Shown here in pieces: positions 1-4,299 of a stretch of 5,177 bases of DNA. A program made the position numbers and the translations under genes. The DNA is from Defluviicoccus vanus (GTDB lineage Bacteria > Pseudomonadota > Alphaproteobacteria > Rhodospirillales > Defluviicoccaceae): positions 1,067,485 through 1,072,661 of the forward strand of contig NZ_CP053923.1 of NCBI RefSeq assembly GCF_014672695.1, read 5' to 3'. Below the pieces are notes generated by a model. It worked only from the letters and a program-made list of their open reading frames with translations, had not been told where the DNA came from and ran no database searches. Within the stretch, counting starts at the first letter, position 1. Each line of letters starts with the position of its first letter.

Positions 1-201
1 GTGGATAGCACCGTTTTTGTCGCCCGCTGGGGTCGCACCAATCGCGAGGTGGTGCGGTTGGGCCTGAAAACACTGCTCGAAACCGGCGCCAGCCTGAGTG
101 GTGTCATCCTTTCGCGCGTCGACGCCAAACGCCACGCCCAGTACGGCTTCGGCGATTCCGGCTACTACTACAAGGGTGTGAAAAGCTACTATACCCGCTA
201 G
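1..201 (+). CDS. C-terminal fragment of a polysaccharide-biosynthesis tyrosine autokinase (Wzc/ExoP/CpsD type)
   Basis: These 66 codons look like the end of a bacterial tyrosine kinase (BY-kinase) that controls chain length and export of exopolysaccharide or capsule. The family sits in the inner membrane, with a cytoplasmic P-loop kinase domain. The fragment shows the last part of that domain: a hydrophobic strand with VARWGRTNREVV, where such proteins usually have V-R-x-x-x-T, then a helix, then GVILSRVDAKRHAQYGFGD. It ends in a tyrosine cluster (GYYYKGVKSYYTR). Counting the QYGFG tyrosine, six of the last 20 residues are Tyr, the typical autophosphorylation tail. The Walker A and B motifs and the transmembrane part must lie upstream, so the GTG at position 1 is an internal valine codon and not the start. 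The stop is TAG at 199-201. The family call is firm; which polysaccharide it serves cannot be seen. Confidence 0.88.
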   Translation: MDSTVFVARWGRTNREVVRLGLKTLLETGASLSGVILSRVDAKRHAQYGFGDSGYYYKGVKSYYTR

Positions 202-231
202 CGCCCTGTCTGATTCGCACAAGGTGCGGCC

Positions 232-266
232 AGGACACATGCGGCTGCGATTGCTGCGTGTGTCCT
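232..266 (+). terminator. Stem-loop after the tyrosine kinase gene, possible terminator
   Basis: Arms 232-245 and 253-266 pair over 14 bp, with G-U wobbles at 240/258 and 243/255 and a 7-nt loop (246-252). The outer eight pairs, AGGACACA with TGTGTCCT, are perfect. It lies 31 bp after the kinase stop, where a transcription terminator would be expected. No T-run follows, neither in the present sequence nor in the sequence rebuilt without the insertion element, which would continue AGTAGCCTTG. Intrinsic termination is therefore uncertain, and it may instead be an mRNA-stabilising or repeated palindrome. The last two bases overlap the CTAG at the left edge of the insertion sequence. Confidence 0.5.
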
Positions 267-268
267 AG
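265..268. repeat. Left copy of putative CTAG target-site duplication
   Basis: CTAG at 265-268 directly abuts the left end of the insertion sequence and matches CTAG at 1842-1845 on the right. CTAG is its own reverse complement, so sequence alone cannot separate a 4-bp target duplication from a 4-bp extension of the terminal inverted repeats to 19 bp. Confidence 0.6.
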
Positions 269-283
269 CAGCCTGTCGGACTT
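269..283 (+). repeat. Left terminal inverted repeat of the insertion sequence
   Basis: CAGCCTGTCGGACTT is the exact reverse complement of positions 1827-1841. Transposase would bind and cut here. A possible promoter -35 hexamer overlaps its inner edge. Confidence 0.92.
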
Positions 284-311
284 AACGCGAGGCGGAGCTG
301 TGGGTTATAGA
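282..311 (+). promoter_or_regulatory. Possible transposase promoter
   Basis: TTAACG at 282-287 (4 of 6 matches to the -35 consensus) and TATAGA at 306-311 (4 of 6 matches to the -10 consensus) are separated by 18 bp. Transcription would begin near 318, about 35 bp before the chosen transposase ATG. The -35 straddles the inner edge of the left inverted repeat, an arrangement in which transposase binding at the end could repress its own promoter. Both boxes are weak matches. Confidence 0.3.
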
Positions 312-353
312 ATCCGGGCATGGATTCACGCCCCCGGCCCGGACCTCTTCGGC

Positions 354-1715
354 ATGAGCAACTTCCGCCCGATCGACCGCGACAGCGGATTTCTGATGCC
401 GCCGTCGGTGGACGAGTGGCTTCCGCAGCGGCACTTGGCGCGGTTCGTGGTGGAGGTGATCGCGGGGCTGGATCTGCGGCCGATGACCGGCAGCTACCGT
501 GGCTCTGGGGAAGCGTCCTACCACCCCAGCCTTCTGCTGGGCATTCTGATCTACGGCTACGCCACCGGGGTGTTCTCCAGCCGCAAGCTGGAGCGGGCGA
601 CCTATGACAGCGTGGCGTTCCGCTTCATCGCGGCGAACGATCATCCGGACCATGACACCATCGCCGCGTTCCGCCGACGCTTTCTGCCGCAGATCGAGAA
701 GCTGTTCGTCCAGGTGCTGGTGCTCGCGCGCGAGATGGGCGTGCTGAAGCTGGGAACGGTCGGGCTCGACGGGACCAAGGTCCACGCCAATGCCAGCCGG
801 CACAGCGCGCTGTCCTATGACCATGCGGGCAAGCTGGAGGCCCAACTGCAGGCCGAAGTGGCCGATCTCATGGCCAAGGCAGAAGCGGCGGACCAGGTGG
901 ACATCGCTGACGGCATGTCGATCCCCGACGAATTGGCGCGACGTGAGGAACGGTTGTCCAGGCTCGCCGAGGCCCGGGCGAAGATCGAGGCCCGCGCGAA
1001 GGAACGCTTCGAACGGGAGCAGGCAGACCATCAGGCGAAACTCGCAGCACGGGACGCCAAGGCAGCGGCCACCGGCAAGAAGCCCACGGGCCGTGAGCCG
1101 AAGCCGCCGGTGGCGACGCCGCTGCCCACGGATCAGATCAATCTGACCGACGAGGAAAGCCGCATCATGGCGGTGGCGGGCGGCGGTTTTGAGCAGTGCT
1201 ACAATGCGCAGGCGGCGGTGGCGGCGGGCAGTCTGCTGGTGGTGGTCGCCGACGTGGTGCAGGCGCCCAACGACAAGCAGCAGCTTACACCCATGCTGGA
1301 CAAGATCGGCACTCTGCCGGACGTGCTCGGCAGGCCGGACATGCTGTTGGCGGACAATGGCTACTTCAGCGAGGCGAATGTGCAGGCCTGTGTGGCCGGC
1401 GGGATCGAACCGCTGATCGCACTTGGTCGCGAGGCGCATCATCTCAGCCTGCAAGAGCGCTTCGCTGCGGCGCCACCGGCGCCCGAAGACCCCACCCCGG
1501 TTCAGGCGATGGCGTATCGGCTGCGCACGCCGCAGGGCCGCGCGCTCTACGCCCTGCGCAAGCAGACGCCCGAGCCAGTGTTTGGCATCATCAAGTCCGT
1601 GCTGGGGTTCCGGCAGTTCCTGCTGCGCGGGCTCAATGCCGCCCGTGGCGAGTGGAGGCTTGTGACCATGGCATGGAACCTGAAGCGGATGTTCGCCCTC
1701 AGCCGCGCCGTCTAG
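354..1715 (+). CDS. IS1182-family DDE transposase
   Basis: This 453-residue protein catalyses cut-and-join transposition of the element that contains it. The N-terminal part (about residues 1-95, FRPIDRDSGFLMPPSVDEWLP onward, then YHPSLLLGILIYGYATG) is the DUF772-type domain of this transposase group. Candidate catalytic residues are D139 in GLDGTKVHANAS, D334 in LLADNGYFSEANV and E407 in EPVFGIIKSVLGFRQF. These are the three places the family carries its DDE triad. Between the first two acidic residues, about residues 159-243 form a long helical, coiled-coil-like segment rich in Ala, Glu, Lys and Arg, normal for this group. The frame is open back to 258, but that start would lie outside the element, so the ATG at 354 (MSNFRPIDRD) is preferred. 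Its ribosome-binding site is poor. No frameshift or stop is seen, so the enzyme looks functional. Confidence 0.9.
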   Translation: MSNFRPIDRDSGFLMPPSVDEWLPQRHLARFVVEVIAGLDLRPMTGSYRGSGEASYHPSLLLGILIYGYATGVFSSRKLERATYDSVAFRFIAANDHPDHDTIAAFRRRFLPQIEKLFVQVLVLAREMGVLKLGTVGLDGTKVHANASRHSALSYDHAGKLEAQLQAEVADLMAKAEAADQVDIADGMSIPDELARREERLSRLAEARAKIEARAKERFEREQADHQAKLAARDAKAAATGKKPTGREPKPPVATPLPTDQINLTDEESRIMAVAGGGFEQCYNAQAAVAAGSLLVVVADVVQAPNDKQQLTPMLDKIGTLPDVLGRPDMLLADNGYFSEANVQACVAGGIEPLIALGREAHHLSLQERFAAAPPAPEDPTPVQAMAYRLRTPQGRALYALRKQTPEPVFGIIKSVLGFRQFLLRGLNAARGEWRLVTMAWNLKRMFALSRAV

Positions 1716-1738
1716 CCTGCGCGGCCAGTTCCGCAGGC
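1715..1738 (+). repeat. Stem-loop at the transposase stop codon
   Basis: GCCTGCG (1715-1721) and CGCAGGC (1732-1738) form a perfect 7-bp stem with a 10-nt loop, starting at the last base of the transposase stop codon. It could reduce read-through or stabilise the transcript end, but no T-run follows. In such GC-rich DNA a stem of this size can also arise by chance. Confidence 0.3.
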
Positions 1739-1826
1739 GCGCCAGCGCGACCGCACCGCCCAAAATGGCGCTGACAGAGGCGCCGACGCACCGATCCCTA
1801 CGCAGGTCCGGCGACGCCCGAGACGC

Positions 1827-1841
1827 AAGTCCGACAGGCTG
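1827..1841 (-). repeat. Right terminal inverted repeat of the insertion sequence
   Basis: AAGTCCGACAGGCTG is the exact reverse complement of the left end at 269-283. It defines the right boundary of the element. Confidence 0.92.
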
Positions 1842-1845
1842 CTAG
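1842..1845. repeat. Right copy of putative CTAG target-site duplication
   Basis: This CTAG matches 265-268. Removing 269-1845 rebuilds a plausible empty site, TGTGTCCTAGTAGCCTTG, in which the upstream stem-loop runs directly into the DNA now right of the element. Confidence 0.6.
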
Positions 1846-1915
1846 TAGCCTTGTAACCAGGGTGAGGATTCGGCGCTGGTAACCTTCGAGTGCCCGTTGG
1901 CGAAATAAGTGGCAA

Positions 1916-1956
1916 GGATCGCGTGGTTCACCCTACCGGGAGAAACCACGCGATCC
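1916..1956. repeat. Perfect 13-bp inverted repeat (long hairpin)
   Basis: GGATCGCGTGGTT (1916-1928) and AACCACGCGATCC (1944-1956) are exact reverse complements separated by 15 nt. Within that spacer CCC (1931-1933) can pair with GGG (1938-1940) around a TACC tetraloop, so the structure may continue after a small internal loop. On the minus strand it lies about 125 bp after the glycosyltransferase stop and is followed by TTGCCACTTATTT, a mildly T-rich run, so it could end leftward transcription. On the plus strand no T-run follows. A REP-like repeat or protein-binding palindrome is equally possible. Confidence 0.7.
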
Positions 1957-1989
1957 GCTACATTGAACAACCTTATGCCATCAGGGTGT

Positions 1990-2015
1990 ATCGGCTGCGC
2001 AGAGCCACGGCCGAT
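1990..2015. repeat. Short inverted repeat in the intergenic stretch
   Basis: ATCGGC (1990-1995) pairs with GCCGAT (2010-2015), extended inward by a T-G and a G-C pair, with a 10-nt loop. It is the middle of three stem-loops in this gene-free stretch. It is short enough that chance is possible. Confidence 0.35.
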
Positions 2016-2048
2016 GAGAGTGCGCTTCCAAGACCATCGAGGGGCTGC

Positions 2049-2070
2049 GCCGCACGCAGGTATGTGCGGC
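2049..2070 (-). terminator. Stem-loop just after the glycosyltransferase gene
   Basis: GCCGCAC (2049-2055) and GTGCGGC (2064-2070) form a perfect 7-bp stem with an 8-nt loop. Read on the minus strand it starts 11 nt after the TAG at 2084-2082 of the glycosyltransferase gene, the usual place for a terminator or 3'-end stabilising hairpin. The following minus-strand bases (GCAGCCCCTCG) contain no T-run, so classical intrinsic termination is doubtful. Confidence 0.35.
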
Positions 2071-2081
2071 ACTGGCGGCTA

Positions 2082-3239
2082 CTAATAGAGGCAGGCGACG
2101 CTGCGCGCTGCGGGATCAGTGGTGTTCTCGCGACTGCCGCTGCTACTTCTCGCCGGGGCATGCTTCGGATGGAGCATCACCGCCTCTTCGGCCTCGGCGG
2201 CGCTGCTTTCGCCATTGCGCGACCTCTCGCCGTGAGCGTCGAAGCCAGTATCGAACCCCACTTCCTCGGCCACAAGGTACAAGGGCCGCTGCTTGACCTC
2301 GGTGAACACTCTGCCAAGGTATTCGCCGATCACGCCCAGGCTGAGCAGTTGCACCCCGGCAAAGAAGGTCACCGCAATCATCAGCGACGATACCGCTGGC
2401 ACGTCGGTGCCGTAGATCGACTCCCGCAGCAGGCAGTAAAGGCCGTAGCCGAGGGCAAACAGCGAGATGATGCCGCCGACGTAGGACCAGATACGCAACG
2501 GAATCATGCTGAACGAGGTAATCGCATCCAAGGCAAAGCGCCACAGGCCGAGATTGCTCCAACCGGAACTGCCGTTCTTGCGCGCTTCGACGTCGAAAAG
2601 GACTCCGATCTGCCGGAAACCGATCCAGGTATAGAGCCCCTTGGTGAACCGGGTACGCTCAGTCAGGCTGTTGAGCGCATCGACGGCTCGCCGGTCGATC
2701 AAGCGAAAGTCACAGGCCCCTTCCGGCAGTTTGGTCTGCGCCACCACCGCAAAGGTGCGGTAAAATATTCGGGTGAGCACCCGGCGCAGACCACGCCCCG
2801 CTTGCGGCCGACGCTGCCCATAGACGACCGGATAGCCCTCGCGCCAGTAGGCAACAAAGTCCTCGATCAACTCCGGCGGATGCTGCAGGTCGCCATCCAT
2901 CAGGACGACGGCGTCGCCGCGGGCGTACCGCAACCCTGCCGCCAGCGCCACCTCCTTGCCAAAATTGCGACTAAAGCTGACGATACGGATCTGAGAGTGC
3001 TGCCGGTACAAGACCTTCAGGCGCGCGACGGTGTCGTCGATGCTGCCGTCGTCGATGCAGATGATTTCGCTGGCCATGCCAATGCGGTCGAGCACCGGCA
3101 GCAGCCTTGCAAACATGGGGTCGAGATTGGCAGCTTCGTCTCGCATAGGAATGACGATGGATAGCAGCGGACGGCCGGAGAGCGACTGGACTCGCGGGCC
3201 GCTCTTCACTGTTCGTTCGCCTTCATAAAGGTGAACCAT
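2082..3239 (-). CDS. GT2 polyprenyl-phosphate glycosyltransferase (DPM1/GtrB/ArnC/FlmF2-like)
   Basis: This 385-residue protein should transfer a sugar from a nucleotide donor to undecaprenyl phosphate at the cytoplasmic face of the inner membrane. The GT-A domain starts with LLSIVIPMRDEAANL (about 25-39). It contains CIDDGSIDDT (61-70) and the metal/nucleotide-binding MDGDLQHPPE (114-123, DxD at 115-117), followed by FRLIDRRAV (178-186). Two membrane segments follow, about 251-271 and 283-304, then EYLGR (306-310) and KQRPLY (316-321), the standard end of this subfamily. About 55 further residues form an Ala/Glu/Ser-rich tail that looks disordered. The frame is open to 3494, but homology begins well inside it, so the ATG at 3239 is chosen. 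A GTG at 3209 preceded by AAGG with 10-nt spacing is a realistic alternative. It is divergent from the YdjC-type deacetylase, suggesting a shared job on a lipid-linked amino sugar. The sugar itself is unknown. Confidence 0.88.
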   Translation of the reverse strand: MVHLYEGERTVKSGPRVQSLSGRPLLSIVIPMRDEAANLDPMFARLLPVLDRIGMASEIICIDDGSIDDTVARLKVLYRQHSQIRIVSFSRNFGKEVALAAGLRYARGDAVVLMDGDLQHPPELIEDFVAYWREGYPVVYGQRRPQAGRGLRRVLTRIFYRTFAVVAQTKLPEGACDFRLIDRRAVDALNSLTERTRFTKGLYTWIGFRQIGVLFDVEARKNGSSGWSNLGLWRFALDAITSFSMIPLRIWSYVGGIISLFALGYGLYCLLRESIYGTDVPAVSSLMIAVTFFAGVQLLSLGVIGEYLGRVFTEVKQRPLYLVAEEVGFDTGFDAHGERSRNGESSAAEAEEAVMLHPKHAPARSSSGSRENTTDPAARSVACLY

Positions 3240-3273
3240 GCGGATATTTTTTTCCCTGAACCAACGCGCGCTG

Positions 3274-3302
3274 AATTTACACGAATTTGTGACAACAATC
3301 AG
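3274..3302 (-). promoter_or_regulatory. Weak candidate promoter for the glycosyltransferase gene
   Basis: On the minus strand CTGATT (3302-3297) and TAAATT (3279-3274, 4 of 6 matches to the -10 consensus) are separated by 17 bp. The transcript would start near 3267, about 28 nt before the ATG at 3239. The -35 matches the consensus at only three positions. The boxes overlap the GAATTT repeat and the TTGTGACAA palindrome, so a regulator binding there would cover the promoter. Confidence 0.25.
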
Positions 3303-3371
3303 CGCATTTGCAACAGGCGGATCATGACGCTCCCTCCGCGGCAATGCGGCGGCAAGAACGAAGAGATGTGC

Positions 3372-3376
3372 GGGAG
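3372..3376 (+). promoter_or_regulatory. Ribosome-binding site that decides the deacetylase start
   Basis: GGGAG at 3372-3376 lies 6 nt before the GTG at 3383. This is better placed than the GGGAG at 3393-3397, which is only 3 nt before the in-frame ATG at 3401. It supports GTG 3383 as the initiation codon. Confidence 0.55.
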
Positions 3377-3382
3377 AATGCG

Positions 3383-4249
3383 GTGAGTCAGCGGGAGCGC
3401 ATGGTCGTCCTCTGCGCCGATGATTTCGGGCTGGCACCTGGAGTGAGCGAAGCGATCTTGTTCTTGGTTGAACACGCTCGTTTGTCTGCCACAAGTTGCA
3501 TGGCGGTAGCCTCGGACTGGCCGCGGGCAGCGGCGTTGTTGCAACCCTTATCGGCCACCATTGACGTCGGGCTACACCTCACCTTGACGACCCTTCCGCC
3601 CTTGGGACCGATGCCGGTCCTCGCTCCGCAGGGTCGCTTACCATCGCTGCCGGGTTTGATGCGAGCGGCGTTTACGGGTCAGCTCAATGGCCGTGAAATT
3701 GGCACCGAATTGCGGCGGCAGCTTGACGCCTTCATGGCCGCATTCGGACGTGAACCCGATTTCATCGACGGCCACCAGCACGTCCATGTCCTGCCCACCA
3801 TTCGTAACGAAACGCTGGCGCTGCTGCAGGATGCCGCGCTGACCGCCGCCGGCACCTACCTGCGCATTCCTTGGGAGCATCCCGCGCGCATCCTCAAGCG
3901 TGGGACATCTCGCCGCCGATCGCTGGTCATCGCCGGCCTATCCCTGCGGTTGGCGAAGCAGGCGCGCCTTCAGGGCGTTCTCGCCAACCACGGTTTTGGC
4001 GGTGTCCGCGACTTTGATCCGCGCATGGACTATCGCCACTTCTTCCAGCGAACCCTGGCTGGGCTCGGCGCGAACTCGATCATCATGTGCCATCCTGGCC
4101 ACGTGGATGCGGCGCTGCGCGCGGTGGATGCCGTTACCACCACCCGCGCCCAGGAGTTTGCCTATTTCGCCAGCGATGCTTTCTGTCAGGATCTCGCCGC
4201 CGCCAACTGTCGCCTGAGCCGCTTCCGCGCCATGACGTCGCGGCGGTGA
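3383..4249 (+). CDS. YdjC/ChbG/HpnK-family carbohydrate N-deacetylase
   Basis: This 288-residue protein (GTG start) belongs to the YdjC superfamily of metal-dependent deacetylases that remove acetyl groups from N-acetylated sugars. The metal and catalytic motifs are present in order: CADDFGLAPGVSEAI with D13-D14, GLHLTLT with H65, DGHQHVHVLP with H131, H133 and H135, and IMCHPGHVD with H237. The length fits the family. No signal peptide or membrane helix is seen, so it should act in the cytoplasm. The frame extends to a TTG at 3308, but the GGGAG before GTG 3383 and the position of the conserved DDFG core favour the shorter form. It is divergent from a polyprenyl-phosphate glycosyltransferase, which suggests a lipid-linked HexNAc substrate as for Francisella NaxD. 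Chitobiose deacetylation (ChbG) or a hopanoid-linked role (HpnK) is less supported, because no chitobiose or hopanoid genes are visible. Confidence 0.88.
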   Translation: MSQRERMVVLCADDFGLAPGVSEAILFLVEHARLSATSCMAVASDWPRAAALLQPLSATIDVGLHLTLTTLPPLGPMPVLAPQGRLPSLPGLMRAAFTGQLNGREIGTELRRQLDAFMAAFGREPDFIDGHQHVHVLPTIRNETLALLQDAALTAAGTYLRIPWEHPARILKRGTSRRRSLVIAGLSLRLAKQARLQGVLANHGFGGVRDFDPRMDYRHFFQRTLAGLGANSIIMCHPGHVDAALRAVDAVTTTRAQEFAYFASDAFCQDLAAANCRLSRFRAMTSRR

Positions 4250-4299
4250 CCGCTCCGGTGGCGCCTCTGTGGCCTGGCCGCCAAACTGCCCACCCCACC

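Larger units (their letters stand above)
269..1841 (+). mobile_element. Complete IS1182-family insertion sequence (1573 bp)
   Basis: The element is bounded by perfect 15-bp terminal inverted repeats: CAGCCTGTCGGACTT at 269-283 and its reverse complement at 1827-1841. CTAG flanks both sides. It holds one long transposase gene in the same orientation as the upstream kinase, with about 85 bp of leader and 111 bp between the transposase stop and the right repeat. Length, single-ORF layout and transposase type fit the IS1182 family. Identical ends, an uninterrupted transposase and matching flanks suggest a fairly recent insertion that may still be mobile. The family assignment rests on recognising the transposase; I cannot name the exact element. 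Confidence 0.88.
1846..2081. other. Intergenic stretch with three stem-loops and no convincing gene
   Basis: These 236 bp separate the insertion sequence from the 3' end of the glycosyltransferase gene. Before the insertion they joined 202-264 to form a convergent intergenic region of about 300 bp. The content is three successive inverted repeats (1916-1956, 1990-2015, 2049-2070). Open frames crossing it on either strand are short or run on as antisense of neighbouring genes. The minus-strand frame at 1842-2072 would encode 76 residues in which I recognise no domain. It could be relic mobile DNA, a structured RNA or a palindromic repeat cluster; I cannot decide. Confidence 0.5.
3240..3382. 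promoter_or_regulatory. Divergent intergenic region between glycosyltransferase and deacetylase genes
   Basis: This 143-bp region should contain the start signals of both divergent genes. Its left half (about 3244-3310) is clearly more AT-rich than the surrounding coding DNA. It includes a T7 run (3247-3253), a direct repeat GAATTT at 3273-3278 and 3283-3288 (10 bp apart, about one helical turn), a near-palindrome CACGAATTTGTG (3280-3291, 10 of 12 symmetric bases) and overlapping TTGTGACAA (3287-3295). These could form an operator, but no known regulator site is recognised. I see no good promoter for the plus-strand gene. Confidence 0.45.

Noticed and set aside
1..201. A complete small gene starting with GTG at position 1
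   Set aside because: The residues match the middle-to-end of a BY-kinase domain, so the GTG is an internal codon of a gene cut by the window edge.
258..353. Transposase start at 258
   Set aside because: This start lies outside the left end of the element at 269, and the extra 32 residues would be encoded partly by the terminal inverted repeat. Family homology begins at MSNFRPIDRD.
282..1763. Long minus-strand open frame (493 codons) opposite the transposase
   Set aside because: It is the antisense of a clear transposase, has an Arg/His/Leu-rich composition without any domain, and starts and ends inside the insertion element. High G+C often keeps the opposite frame open.
1890..3164. Long plus-strand open frame (424 codons) opposite the glycosyltransferase
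   Set aside because: No recognisable domain, and it lies antisense to a strongly supported GT2 gene with intact DxD motif and membrane segments.
3247..3253. T7 run as an intrinsic terminator
   Set aside because: No stem-loop precedes it on the plus strand. On the minus strand it is an A-run within the leader of the glycosyltransferase gene.
3308..3382. N-terminal extension of the deacetylase from a TTG at 3308
   Set aside because: No ribosome-binding site fits the TTG, whereas GTG 3383 has GGGAG at 6 nt. Family members begin only a few residues before the ADDFG motif.
3240..3494. N-terminal extension of the glycosyltransferase to 3494
   Set aside because: The extra 85 residues are Arg/Pro-rich, overlap the start of the deacetylase gene on the other strand, and precede the normal beginning of the GT2 domain.
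4250..4299. Possible bidirectional terminator between the convergent deacetylase and protease genes
   Set aside because: Only a 5-bp pairing (TGGCG 4259-4263 with CGCCA 4279-4283) with a long loop and no T-run on either strand; too weak to call.
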